This document shows positions 39,821 through 49,467 of a stretch of 64,000 nt of DNA, in pieces. This DNA comes from Chitinophagaceae bacterium (GTDB lineage Bacteria; Bacteroidota; Bacteroidia; Chitinophagales; Chitinophagaceae), in assembly GCA_016721385.1 (NCBI GenBank), contig JADKIE010000001.1, positions 800,501 through 864,500 of the forward strand, given 5' to 3'. Position 1 is the first letter of the stretch, and each line of letters starts with the position of its first letter. A program made the translations under genes and the position numbers. The notes under the pieces are model-generated. The model made no database searches and was not told the DNA's origin. It saw only the letters and a list, made by a program, of their open reading frames with translations.

Positions 39821-40587
39821 ATGAAATACAAAAAATAATTTTTACCCTTCTACTAATTTTCAATTGCAGCTTTTATACAATTGCTCAGGATAGTGCTAAA
39901 AATAGTAAAGTAACAAGTACTCGAATTACACTTTCTAAAGAAACGATTGTTGTAGACTCTACGGGGCAAGTATTACCCTATGCTATTTGGAATGGCTTAA
40001 TTGCAACCGGCAATTACAGTATGAAACCCAAGAATGCAAATGACAAAAACACTTCGTTTACATTATATCAACTATCAGAAAAAGAAAAACTGCAACGGCA
40101 AGCCAGAATAGACAAGATGCCCAGACCAACAGAAAGTAAGTGTTTTAAAACCGGCGAAACTTTTGCCAAGATTAAAACAAAAGATATACATGGCAATAAA
40201 ATAAACACCAAAAGCCTTAAAGGGAAAATTATTGTACTAAACTATTGGTTTACCAATTGTATGCCCTGTGTAATGGAAATGCCTGAGCTAAATAAAATTG
40301 CAGATAAATACCAGAACGATAGTAGTGTGGTTTTTATTTCGATTGCATTGGATGATGCTAACACAATTGAAAAATTTTTAAAACTTCACCCCTTTAAATA
40401 TGCGATTATTGATAATGGCAGGTTTTTAACTACAGAAAACAATATTACCAGTTATCCTACAAATGTTGTTGTTGACCAAAATGGAAAAGTATATTTTCAC
40501 ACTTCTGGCTTAGCACCCAATACAGCACAATGGATTAACAAATCTATTGAAGAGTTAAAAGCACCAACTGCACAGGCACAACTGTAG
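39821..40587 (+). CDS. TlpA/ResA-like thioredoxin-fold protein, frameshifted at the signal peptide
   Basis: A 255-aa periplasmic thiol-disulfide protein. The signal peptide (MKYKKIIFTLLLIFNCSF) is broken by a missing A in the run at 39830-39835. The thioredoxin domain has NYWFTNCMPCVMEMPEL with the CxxC redox pair and the cis-Pro loop SYPTNVVVDQNGK. An N-terminal extension of about 110 residues precedes it. The likely role is reduction of periplasmic disulfides or cytochrome maturation. Confidence 0.85.
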
Positions 40588-40590
40588 CAT

Positions 40591-43377
40591 TTATAAATAT
40601 TTTCCCGTAAAACTTTCTTTACATTTTTTTAAATCGGAGGGCTTTCCGCTAAAAACCAAGTTACCTCCGGCATCGCCAGCCTCTGGCCCAAGGTCAATAA
40701 CCCAATCGGCACTTTTAATTACATCGGTATTATGCTCAATTACCAATATGCTATGCCCTTGCTCTATCAATGCATTAAAGCTTGCCAGTAATTTTTTTAT
40801 ATCATTAAAATGCAAACCTGTTGTTGGCTCATCAAAAATAAACAATACACTTCCCTGTGCTTTTCCCTTACCCAAAAAAGAAGCCAGTTTTACCCTTTGT
40901 GCCTCACCGCCACTTAGTGTATCGCTGCTTTGGCCAAGTTTTACATAACCTAAACCAACGTCGCTTAAGGGTTGTATTTTTTTTGCAACACTTGGTTCAT
41001 CTATAAAAAAATCGATGGCTTCATCTACACTCATATCTAATACATCATAAATATTTTTGTGGTTGTATTTAACCTCAAGCACTTCTTCTTTAAATCGCTT
41101 TCCGTTACATACATCGCAGGTTAAATGCACGTCTGCCAAAAATTGCATCTCAACCGTTTGTTCGCCCTCGCCTTTACATGCATCACACCTTCCTCCATCT
41201 ACATTAAACGAAAAATGCTTTGGTTGAAAGCCTCGTATTTTACTCATAGGTTGGCTGCTAAATAAATCTCTTATTTCATCATATGCTTTTATATAAGTAA
41301 CAGGATTGCTGCGGCTGCTTTTTCCAATGGGGTTTTGATCTACCATTTCTATTTGGGCAATATAATCTACATCACCTTTTATGCTTTTATGTATGCCGCT
41401 TTTTTCTGTAAACTCGCCTTTTAATTTTTGCAATGCAGGATACAAAACTTGTTTTACCAATGTAGTTTTTCCGCTACCACTTACGCCACTAACCACACAT
41501 AAAATATTTAAAGGAAACTCTACATTAATATTTTTTAAATTATTTTGCCTTGCACCTTCTACTGTAATACTCCGTATCCATTTGCGTACTTGCTTTGGTG
41601 GTTCAATACTAAGTTTACCACTTAAATATTTTCCGGTTAAGCTTTTTTCATTCGCAATTAATTCATCGTAATTTCCTGCGGCAACAACTTCGCCGCCTAA
41701 ATGGCTTGCAAGCGGCCCCATATCAATAATATAATCTGCTTCTCTCATCATCATTTCATCATGCTCTACCACAACAACAGTGTTTCCTAAGTCTCTTAAT
41801 TCCTTTAATACATTTATTAAGCGATTGGTGTCTCTGCTATGCAAACCAATAGAGGGTTCATCTAAAATATATAACGAGTTGGTTAGGTTGCTGCCTAAAC
41901 TCCGGGTTAATTGAATGCGTTGGCTTTCGCCACCGCTTAAAGAGTTGGCTAATCGGTTAAGGGTAAGGTACCCCAGACCAACATCTAACAATGTTTTTAT
42001 TCTGTGTTCTATTTCTATTAAAATCCGTTTGGCAACTTTGGCATCAAACTCACTTAGTTTTAATTTATCAAACCATGTTTTTAAATCTTTTACCGGCAGC
42101 TCACACAACTCACCAATGTGTTTATGACCAACTTTTACATACAAAGCCTCTTTACGTAACCGATAACCGTTGCAGGATGTGCATTCTGTTCTGCCTCTGT
42201 ATCTGCTCAGCAAAACTCGGTATTGTACTTTATACAAATTAGCTTCTACCTCTTTAAAAAAATCGTTAATCCCTAACGTGCCTTTTGCACCATTCCATAA
42301 AATATCTAACTGCTCTTTTGTTAAATCTATAATGGCTTTATGAATAGGGAAACCTGTAACTTTTGCTCCTTTTATAAATTGATCTTTCCACCAAACTAGT
42401 TTTTCTCCTTTCCAGGGAGCAACAGCGCCTTCGTACACACTTAATTGTTGGTTTGGAATTATTAAATCTTTATCTATACCTAATATTTGCGAAAAGCCTT
42501 CGCAAACCGGACAAGCACCAAAAGGGTTATTAAACGAAAATAAATTAGGCACCGGCTCTTCAAACACAATACCGTCCATTTCAAACTTATTGCTAAAAGG
42601 TATTTTTTTTTCGCCGTTAATTTCCAACAACAGTTCTCCTTCACCTTCATAAAAAGCTGTGTTTACCGAGTCGGATATTCTATGCAAATCTTCCTCATCA
42701 AAATCTTTTTTTACAATTCTGTCAACTAAAACAAAAGTGGATAGTTGAGAACCTGCCTGTCCGGTAGGCAGGTTGATAGTTGATAGTTTTTTAGTTTCAA
42801 GTATGTCTTCAATTTTTATTGTTTCGCTTTGGTGATAAATTCTCGAAAAACCTTTTTGCAATAAAATATTCAACTCTTCTTTTACATCTCTGTTTTTATT
42901 TATTTTAAAAGGCACTAAAATAAAAACCTTATCTCCATCGTTTAATGCATTGATGGCGTTAACCACATCGCTAACATCATCTTTTTTTACTTGTTTACCA
43001 CTTATTGGCGATATGGTTTTGCCAGCTCTTGCAAACAGCAATCTCAGGTAATCGTAAATCTCCGTCATACTACCTACAGTGCTACGTGGTGTACGGGTAA
43101 TTACTTTTTGCTCAATTGCAATTGCAGGGCAAAGGCCTTTTATATCATCCACATCGGGCTTATTCATACGCTGCATAAATTGCCTTGCGTATGCACTTAG
43201 GCTTTCGGCATATCTGCGTTGCCCTTCGGCAAAAAGTGTATCTATAGTTAAAGATGATTTACCTGAGCCGGATACACCGGTAACCACAATTAATTTATTT
43301 CGTGGAATATCAACCGATACATTTTTTAAATTATGTACCCTTGCTCCTTTTATTTTAATACTATTTAAAATTGACAT
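40591..43377 (-). CDS. uvrA: Excinuclease ABC subunit A
   Basis: The damage-recognition ATPase of nucleotide excision repair, 928 aa and intact. Two ABC modules with Walker A GVSGSGKSSLTIDTLF and GVSGSGKTTLVKQVLY, signatures LSGGESQRIQLT and LSGGEAQRVKLA, and zinc-binding pairs CPVCEG, CTSCNG, CDACKGEG and CDVCNGKRF. An unusual insert, NLPTGQAGSQLSTF, near residues 199-215 is encoded by a palindromic repeat (42750-42774) inserted in frame. The insert is in the region between the first nucleotide-binding motifs, where variation is probably tolerated. Confidence 0.97.
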   Translation of the reverse strand: MSILNSIKIKGARVHNLKNVSVDIPRNKLIVVTGVSGSGKSSLTIDTLFAEGQRRYAESLSAYARQFMQRMNKPDVDDIKGLCPAIAIEQKVITRTPRSTVGSMTEIYDYLRLLFARAGKTISPISGKQVKKDDVSDVVNAINALNDGDKVFILVPFKINKNRDVKEELNILLQKGFSRIYHQSETIKIEDILETKKLSTINLPTGQAGSQLSTFVLVDRIVKKDFDEEDLHRISDSVNTAFYEGEGELLLEINGEKKIPFSNKFEMDGIVFEEPVPNLFSFNNPFGACPVCEGFSQILGIDKDLIIPNQQLSVYEGAVAPWKGEKLVWWKDQFIKGAKVTGFPIHKAIIDLTKEQLDILWNGAKGTLGINDFFKEVEANLYKVQYRVLLSRYRGRTECTSCNGYRLRKEALYVKVGHKHIGELCELPVKDLKTWFDKLKLSEFDAKVAKRILIEIEHRIKTLLDVGLGYLTLNRLANSLSGGESQRIQLTRSLGSNLTNSLYILDEPSIGLHSRDTNRLINVLKELRDLGNTVVVVEHDEMMMREADYIIDMGPLASHLGGEVVAAGNYDELIANEKSLTGKYLSGKLSIEPPKQVRKWIRSITVEGARQNNLKNINVEFPLNILCVVSGVSGSGKTTLVKQVLYPALQKLKGEFTEKSGIHKSIKGDVDYIAQIEMVDQNPIGKSSRSNPVTYIKAYDEIRDLFSSQPMSKIRGFQPKHFSFNVDGGRCDACKGEGEQTVEMQFLADVHLTCDVCNGKRFKEEVLEVKYNHKNIYDVLDMSVDEAIDFFIDEPSVAKKIQPLSDVGLGYVKLGQSSDTLSGGEAQRVKLASFLGKGKAQGSVLFIFDEPTTGLHFNDIKKLLASFNALIEQGHSILVIEHNTDVIKSADWVIDLGPEAGDAGGNLVFSGKPSDLKKCKESFTGKYL
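42750..42774. repeat. Palindromic repeat inserted in the uvrA coding region
   Basis: AACCTGCCT and AGGCAGGTT form perfect 9-bp arms around a 7-nt GTCCGGT centre. It is flanked by ATAGTTGA-type short repeats on both sides (42741 and 42774-42786). The G+C content is far above the surrounding coding sequence, pointing to a mobile or amplified palindromic element. Confidence 0.65.
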
Positions 43378-43632
43378 TGTTTATTACATATAAGCAGTGC
43401 TGCTGCTTTGGGTTTTGCTAAAATTTTCTTAAAACACAATACTACTGAATTAATAACCTAAATTAATTGGTAGATTTATTTCGTAAATATACTATCGTAT
43501 AACTACTATAAAAAATTGAGTACTTGTACACTAGTATATTTCGGCAGTAATCATAATTTTACATCACCAATATCCAATAAAGTGAAAAGCAAAAAAGCCT
43601 ATCAAATAGACTTCTACGCAAAATAAACATTA

Positions 43633-44262
43633 TTGGTTCCTGTTAACAAACAACATCCTAAACCAAAATTTGTAGAAGTTATTAAATGCCTAACAAACTT
43701 AACCGACCAGCAACTTGTTCATTTGTATGTAGATGGAGATGCCGATGCTTTGGCTACTCTTGTAATGCGTTACAAAGAAAAAATCTTTACCAGTATTTAT
43801 TTGTTAGTAAAAGACAGATATCTGGCCGAAGATATTTTTCAGGAAGTATTTATTAAAGTAATTGACACTTTAAGAGCTGGTAAATATACCGACGAAGGTA
43901 AATTTTTACCTTGGGCAATGCGTATTGCACACAATATGTGTGTTGATCATTTTAGAAAAGTAAAGCGTACGCCTACTATTAAAACTAGTGATGACAAAGA
44001 TATTTTTGAGGTATTGAACTTTTTTGAGCCAGGTGCCGATCAAAAAATGATGGCTAACCAAAGCCACGATAGAGTTAGAAGATTGGTTGATATGCTGCCC
44101 GAAGACCAACGTGAAGTAATTATTTTACGCCACTACGCCGATTTAAGCTTTAAAGAAATTAGCGACCTTACTAATTGCAGCATCAATACTGCTTTAGGCC
44201 GTATGCGTTATGGCTTAATTAACTTACGCAAAATGATGACAGAAAAACAAATAGCATTATAA
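43633..44262 (+). CDS. ECF-type RNA polymerase sigma factor
   Basis: A 209-aa sigma-70 family protein. Region 2 has RYKEKIFTSIYLLVKDRYLAE, DIFQEVFIKVIDTL and WAMRIAHNMCVDHFRK. Region 4 has LPEDQREVIILRHYADLSFK and CSINTALGRMRYG. The open frame begins at TTG 43633; the true start may be further inside. In the same frame just upstream a 14-codon GTG peptide ends at 43626. No anti-sigma gene is adjacent. A strong terminator follows. Confidence 0.88.
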   Translation: MVPVNKQHPKPKFVEVIKCLTNLTDQQLVHLYVDGDADALATLVMRYKEKIFTSIYLLVKDRYLAEDIFQEVFIKVIDTLRAGKYTDEGKFLPWAMRIAHNMCVDHFRKVKRTPTIKTSDDKDIFEVLNFFEPGADQKMMANQSHDRVRRLVDMLPEDQREVIILRHYADLSFKEISDLTNCSINTALGRMRYGLINLRKMMTEKQIAL

Positions 44263-44300
44263 TACTATTACCTTTTAAAGAACTGTAACTCCCAAATTTA

Positions 44301-44326
44301 AAAACCCTCTTAGTTGAGGGTTTTTT
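44301..44326 (+). terminator. Rho-independent terminator after the sigma factor gene
   Basis: AAAACCCTC and GAGGGTTTT with a 6-nt loop, running into a T6 tract. Confidence 0.85.
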
Positions 44327-44427
44327 GTTTATGAGAATTTCGCTATTAACCTAAAACGATAACACATTTTTATAGAAGCAAAGAAGTTTTCAGCAATGCA
44401 AATCATAAAAAATGGGTACTGCTTTTA

Positions 44428-45024
44428 TTATGGCTTGAATTTATCGAAATTTAAATACTCTGTATTCAGTTTAATAATACGCTTATAGCTAGGTAGTTTT
44501 TCAATTGGTAGTTTATTATTAGAAGTCTCGGCCCAACTAACATTTTCAGTTAATGTACATAAAAAGGAAATTGAATTAATCGCCTCGCCACGATGATAAT
44601 TGTCATATAATGGTATTGATATAATAACAGTAAGGGTAGAATTTCCGTAACCTTCAAGATTTGAAGTATCACTAGAAGATGGTAAAATCCCCCAATTAAT
44701 ATCGAAGTCCTTAACTAATAAGGACAAATTCGATTTTTTTAATCTCTGCGGATATTTGTAAAATTCATTATTTCGACCACTTTTTTTATAAGTATCAATA
44801 AAGGAATGAATTTGTTTGTTTAGTTTAGATGTGGAGCTATTCGCTTGAATTAAAAATTGTCTTATTAAAACAGATTGCAGACTAGCAATCTTCTTCTTAT
44901 GAAGTTTTGCACTATTTTTTGATTTATTTATTTCATCTAATACTGCAACTTGTTGACCTCTTACAGTTTCAAAACACAAGCATCCAAACATTATTAAGAA
45001 TAAACAACGATTTAATAAATGCAT
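44428..45024 (-). CDS. Secreted hypothetical protein
   Basis: A 198-aa protein with a signal peptide (NRCLFLIMFGCLCFETVRG) and a Lys/Ser-rich mature part with no motif I recognise. It lies 20 nt downstream of the DsbD gene and may be the last gene of that transcript. The reading frame is intact. Confidence 0.55.
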   Translation of the reverse strand: MHLLNRCLFLIMFGCLCFETVRGQQVAVLDEINKSKNSAKLHKKKIASLQSVLIRQFLIQANSSTSKLNKQIHSFIDTYKKSGRNNEFYKYPQRLKKSNLSLLVKDFDINWGILPSSSDTSNLEGYGNSTLTVIISIPLYDNYHRGEAINSISFLCTLTENVSWAETSNNKLPIEKLPSYKRIIKLNTEYLNFDKFKP

Positions 45025-45044
45025 ATAGTTAATTTATTATGACT

Positions 45045-46982
45045 TTATTTCTTCATCTCTCCCAACCCACACTTCAGCCATTCTGCAAATTCATTTGGGG
45101 TTGGTGTATAAAATTTGGTTTTAGTTAGTAGCTTTCCGTTGGGGCTTAGAATAGCATATTGTGGCTGGCTGGTAGCTCCAAAATTTTCTGTTTGAAAAGT
45201 TGCCCATTTATCACCAACCGTTACAATGTTTTTATCGGTACCATTGCTGGTTTTATATACAGTTTGTTCGGTTGCCGATAGCTTTGTACGTTCATCTACA
45301 TAAAGAGATACTACAATAAAATCTTTGCTCATTAAGTTGTTTACTTCTGCATTTGTCCAAACTTTTTCTTCCATGCGGCGGCAGTTTACGCAAGCCCAGC
45401 CTGTAAAATCTATTAATAATGGTTTGTTTTGCTCTTTGGCTAATGCCAATGCTTTTTCGTAATCGTTATGTATTGGCTCAATTCCTTTAGCTAACAACAC
45501 ATGGTTTTTATACATACTGTAAGATAAGGGCGGCGGAAAGCCACTTAGCAATTTTAAACCTGCATATTTACTATTAAACAAACCGGGTATTAAATAAATG
45601 GTAAATGCCGCAAACAATGCTATAAAAAATATTCGTGTGCTTCCAAATTTTTTAATGGGTGAGCTATGCCCAATTTTAATTACACCCAATAAATACAACA
45701 CAGTTAATGTGCCAATAATTACCCAAAGTGCCACAAACACTTCTCTTTTAATTATTCCCCATTGCTCTACATTATCGGCATTGGCTAAAAATTTTACAGC
45801 TAAGGCAAGCTCTACAAAACCTAATACTACTTTTACATCCGTCATCCAACCACCGCTTTTTGGCAAGCTTTGTAACCAGTTAGGAAACATGGCAAACAAC
45901 GCAAAAGGTAAACCTAGTGCTAACCCAAAACCAGCAGCACCTGCTGTAAGTGGCCATGCTCCCTGGTTGGCAACATTGGCCAATAACGTACCTAATATTG
46001 GGCCTGTACAACTAAATGATACAATGGCTAAAGTGCCTGCCATAAAAAATATACCGCCTAAATTACCTACACTACTTTTACTATCTGCTTTATTAGCAAG
46101 GGAAGATGGCAAACCAATTTCGTATAAACCAAAAAACGATAATGCAAAAAATACAAACACAGCAAAAAATATCAAATTGAGCCAAACATTGGTTGATATG
46201 TTATTAAAAATTTCGGGGCTTATTGTTTTGCTGGCAAGATGAAATGGTATGGTTATAGCAACATAAATTAAAAAGATAAACAAGCCATAAAATATGGCAT
46301 TACTAATTCCTTTTTTACGGTTTTGAGCCTTCTTTGTAAAAAAAGTTACAGTAACCGGTATCATAGGAAAAACACAAGGCGTTATTAAAGCAATTAATCC
46401 ACCCAAAAAACCTAAAATAAAAATAGTAAAAATGCTTTTGTTTTGAGTATCATCGTCACCACAATTAGCTGCAGGATTTTTAATATCTATGGATGCTATT
46501 TTTATTTTTACGCCAGATGCTACACCACCTTCCAGTGATGTATTAAATGCAAACGGAGGATCACTCATAAACTCATCTCCCTTGTTATAAAAAAATGTAA
46601 GGCTACCCAACAACTTAGCCGGTACATTGTTTGCAAAAGTTACAATAGCCTTCCACTCTACGTTTCCGCTTTGCAAATGCACTGTTTTATTTTCAAAAAT
46701 GGTTGATTTTGTTTGCTGGCTTGAAGATGTTGCCGTAAAACCTTCTACTTTTACAGATGAATCTAAAAAAGCAATTTCGGCAGATTTTATTCCGTCTAAA
46801 TCTTGGCCAGGTGCATAAAGTTGGTTGGTACCAACTGCAGGTGCTGCAAACGTAATTTCGTATTTTTTATCCGCAATTTTTTTAGCAGACACTGTCCATT
46901 TATAAGTAGCAGAATCTGTTTGAGCAAATAGGTTTATACTAAGTACAAAAATGCCAATTAAAAGAGTTAAAAATTTATTCAT
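45045..46982 (-). CDS. dsbD: DsbD-like thiol:disulfide interchange protein
   Basis: A 645-aa protein carrying reducing power across the inner membrane. A signal peptide is followed by an N-terminal immunoglobulin-like DsbD-alpha domain (to about residue 175), then eight TM helices with the redox helix LITPCVFPMIPVTVTFF, and a C-terminal thioredoxin domain with FTGWACVNCRRMEEKVW (CxxC). All three parts are present. It supplies electrons to periplasmic thioredoxins such as the TlpA-like protein in this window. A paralogous isolated alpha-domain gene lies upstream. Confidence 0.9.
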   Translation of the reverse strand: MNKFLTLLIGIFVLSINLFAQTDSATYKWTVSAKKIADKKYEITFAAPAVGTNQLYAPGQDLDGIKSAEIAFLDSSVKVEGFTATSSSQQTKSTIFENKTVHLQSGNVEWKAIVTFANNVPAKLLGSLTFFYNKGDEFMSDPPFAFNTSLEGGVASGVKIKIASIDIKNPAANCGDDDTQNKSIFTIFILGFLGGLIALITPCVFPMIPVTVTFFTKKAQNRKKGISNAIFYGLFIFLIYVAITIPFHLASKTISPEIFNNISTNVWLNLIFFAVFVFFALSFFGLYEIGLPSSLANKADSKSSVGNLGGIFFMAGTLAIVSFSCTGPILGTLLANVANQGAWPLTAGAAGFGLALGLPFALFAMFPNWLQSLPKSGGWMTDVKVVLGFVELALAVKFLANADNVEQWGIIKREVFVALWVIIGTLTVLYLLGVIKIGHSSPIKKFGSTRIFFIALFAAFTIYLIPGLFNSKYAGLKLLSGFPPPLSYSMYKNHVLLAKGIEPIHNDYEKALALAKEQNKPLLIDFTGWACVNCRRMEEKVWTNAEVNNLMSKDFIVVSLYVDERTKLSATEQTVYKTSNGTDKNIVTVGDKWATFQTENFGATSQPQYAILSPNGKLLTKTKFYTPTPNEFAEWLKCGLGEMKK

Positions 46983-47074
46983 AATAATGTATTACAAAAA
47001 GAGGCAGTAGATAAGCTTTATTTTGTTTCGTAAAGCAAAGTTTACAAAGTAACAAAGTAATGGATTAATATTCA

Positions 47075-47130
47075 GTAATATTTATCACTAATGTACGTGG
47101 TTATCGTGGTTTCGTAGTGTAAAATATTAC
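47075..47130. repeat. Imperfect inverted repeat between the two DsbD genes
   Basis: GTAATATTT pairs with AAATATTAC (9 bp) and, after two mismatches, CACTA pairs with TAGTG, leaving a 24-nt loop. There is no T-tract, so it is a possible RNA leader structure rather than a terminator. Confidence 0.4.
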
Positions 47131-47152
47131 GTACGAAAAAGCCTCTCTCATA

Positions 47153-47608
47153 TTACTTGAGTGCCACACTAAACGTTTTGGTTACAGGAGGTAAACATTT
47201 TTTATCATCGCAGGTTTGATACTCCACACTACCACTAATATTTGTTTTGGCCTTAGCTTTTAATTTAACCTTTTGTACAAACACAACTTTACTGGAATAT
47301 TGGTTGGCTGATATTTTTAATTTTTTATCTTGATAAAACTCTATTTTACCCACTTCTTTAGCTTTACCATCTAAGCTTACTAAAGGGTTAGCGTTAAACG
47401 TAATTTCGGTAGGAATACTTATAGCATCTTTAGGCTGGGTTTGTGAATACAAATGCCAGCCACTTTGTATGGTAGCAGTTAAATATACTTCGTAAACCTT
47501 ATCGGCTATTTTTTTTGAAGTAAATGACCATTGTACAGGATTTTGTACCTGTGCATTAACAAAAAATACACTCATTAAAACTAACACACTTAATAATACC
47601 TTCTTCAT
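47153..47608 (-). CDS. Stand-alone DsbD alpha-domain protein
   Basis: A 151-aa secreted protein: signal peptide (KKVLLSVLVLMSVFFVNA), then the beta-sandwich domain also found at the N-terminus of the adjacent DsbD. Both begin with an SxKKIADKxYE motif. The redox pair CDDKKC with LPP matches the DsbD-alpha active site. It probably takes electrons from the DsbD membrane part and passes them to periplasmic targets. Confidence 0.83.
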   Translation of the reverse strand: MKKVLLSVLVLMSVFFVNAQVQNPVQWSFTSKKIADKVYEVYLTATIQSGWHLYSQTQPKDAISIPTEITFNANPLVSLDGKAKEVGKIEFYQDKKLKISANQYSSKVVFVQKVKLKAKAKTNISGSVEYQTCDDKKCLPPVTKTFSVALK

Positions 47609-47674
47609 ATTTTATTCTTTAAAATTAATATGCAAAATAACAACCAAATTTTGTTTTTGGGATGTTAAAGAATG

Positions 47675-48346
47675 TTAATTAACCCCAAATAAGTGGTTAA
47701 ATACCGTTTTACCATCTACATTACCCAATATACTACTGCAAGCTCTTTCAGGGTGAGGCATCATGCCAAACACATTTCTTTCTTTATTACAAACACCGGC
47801 AATATTATGTATAGCTCCGTTAGGATTGGCCTGGCTGTTTACAACACCATTTTCATCGCAATAGCGATAAATAATTTGTTTATGCAATTCCATCTCTTCC
47901 AATGTTTTATCATTGGCAAAAAACCGTCCTTCGCCATGTGCAATTGGAATTTTTACAGGAGATGCATTTTCTGCAACAGCATCTTTCATAAAAATATTTT
48001 TACAAATGAACTGCTGGTTGGCATTACGCAATAAAGCACCGGGCAGCAAACCGCTTTCGCATAAAATTTGAAAGCCATTACAAACGCCTAACACTTTGCC
48101 GCCATTATTGGCAAACTCAATAACGCTTTGCATCATTGGGCTAAACCGTGCAATTGCACCGCAACGTAAATAGTCGCCATAACTAAATCCGCCGGGCAGT
48201 ACTATGCAATCATCTGTAGTAAACATACTTAAATCCTTATCCTTATGCCAAAGCCTTACTACTTCTTGCTTTAAATCATTTTCTAAAGCATCTATCATAT
48301 CTCTATCGCAATTACTACCCGGAAAAACGACTACGCCAAATTTCAT
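47675..48346 (-). CDS. purQ: Phosphoribosylformylglycinamidine synthase, glutaminase subunit
   Basis: A 223-aa glutamine amidotransferase subunit supplying ammonia for the fourth step of purine synthesis. Class I amidotransferase motifs: oxyanion region PGGFSYGDYLR, nucleophile Cys in GVCNGFQIL, and the catalytic HPE in MMPHPERA. The presence of separate PurQ implies a separate PurL and PurS. The frame is intact. Confidence 0.95.
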   Translation of the reverse strand: MKFGVVVFPGSNCDRDMIDALENDLKQEVVRLWHKDKDLSMFTTDDCIVLPGGFSYGDYLRCGAIARFSPMMQSVIEFANNGGKVLGVCNGFQILCESGLLPGALLRNANQQFICKNIFMKDAVAENASPVKIPIAHGEGRFFANDKTLEEMELHKQIIYRYCDENGVVNSQANPNGAIHNIAGVCNKERNVFGMMPHPERACSSILGNVDGKTVFNHLFGVN

Positions 48347-48400
48347 AATAAATTATTAAGGATGTTGCTGAGTAAATTAAGTGCAAAGATAATGGATAGA

Positions 48401-49385
48401 TTACTTTTTAAAAAAGTACTCTAAAGCTATTACCAAACCTACCATTATCCAATGCAGGCTTAAAGAAATCCATTTTTTATTGGTATAAAAAAAGGTTGCA
48501 GCAATTAAAACCGCAAACGGAACGGCACATAATACCCAGTAATTAAAGGTATGTGTAGCATTAATAAAAGGGATAAAAATTGCGATAAGCAGATATAAGA
48601 AAATAAGGTTCCAACTTTTACGTGACTGGATAAGCTGCCGCCTGAAATTTTGGTTTACAAATAACAATCCAAATGCTGATGCACCTAAAACAAGCCCAAT
48701 GGCAATATATGCCAGATTTGTTTGGTTAAAAAATGGCCTTGTAATTGCAAAACCCGGAAAAGTATACCCCTGCCACTTATCGGCTATGAAGACATATGCC
48801 AATAAAAAATAGTACGGAGTAATTACGCCCAGTAATGCTATTACCCATTCGGCCAGTTTAAATGGCCTTATTAATGCCAAACCAAACAATACTAATAATA
48901 AAAATGCCACCGATGGAAAATAAAAAAACGTACCAATGCCTATTACTAACCCAATATTAAATAAATCTGTTTTGGCATTTTGGGTATTGTATAAATTACT
49001 CATTTTTGATAATACCCAAATTATAATGGTACTGATTATTAGCGGGGCCGATAGAACCTGCCACTCGGTAAATAGCGAAGTAATAAGCAGGTAACTCATG
49101 CCCGTTAAATAATTAGGCTTGGCAAATAGTTTTTGATCATTTGCCAATTTATTTAACGTAATAGCCTGAGCATATAGTAAAATAAATGTAATTATTGAGT
49201 AAATGAAGGGAAGCTCTTTTGCAATTGGTGTTAGCCATAACAAAAGGCCTTTATATAAAAAACCATCTATTTGCTGTGGCTGCGGTATTTGCGGATGCAA
49301 AAACAAAGGCAACTTAAGCAAAAGCACCGTAAAGTAGTAAGATAAAAGTATTTACCGGGTTATTAGCCTTAAATGTACCTGTCAC
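48401..49385 (-). CDS. DUF6427-type polytopic membrane protein, frameshifted at the N-terminus
   Basis: A 327-aa membrane protein with about eight to nine TM helices. The start is a GTG at 49385 (MTGTFKANNPVNTFILLLYG), and an extra T in the run at 49320-49323 breaks the frame before LLKLPLFLHP. The opening FKxNNPxNxxLL and the LPLFLHP segment are typical of this Bacteroidota family of unknown function. No catalytic residues stand out. Confidence 0.7.
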
Positions 49386-49467
49386 TATAAATTGTATTGA
49401 AATGCAAATTTAGTAATCCTTGCAAAGGTTACTAATTTAATTTTCATTTATACAGAATAATGAAAGC

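Noticed and set aside
45598..46242. 214-codon plus-strand open frame
   Set aside because: Lies wholly antisense to the DsbD gene and has a biased, low-complexity translation. It is a shadow of the real gene.
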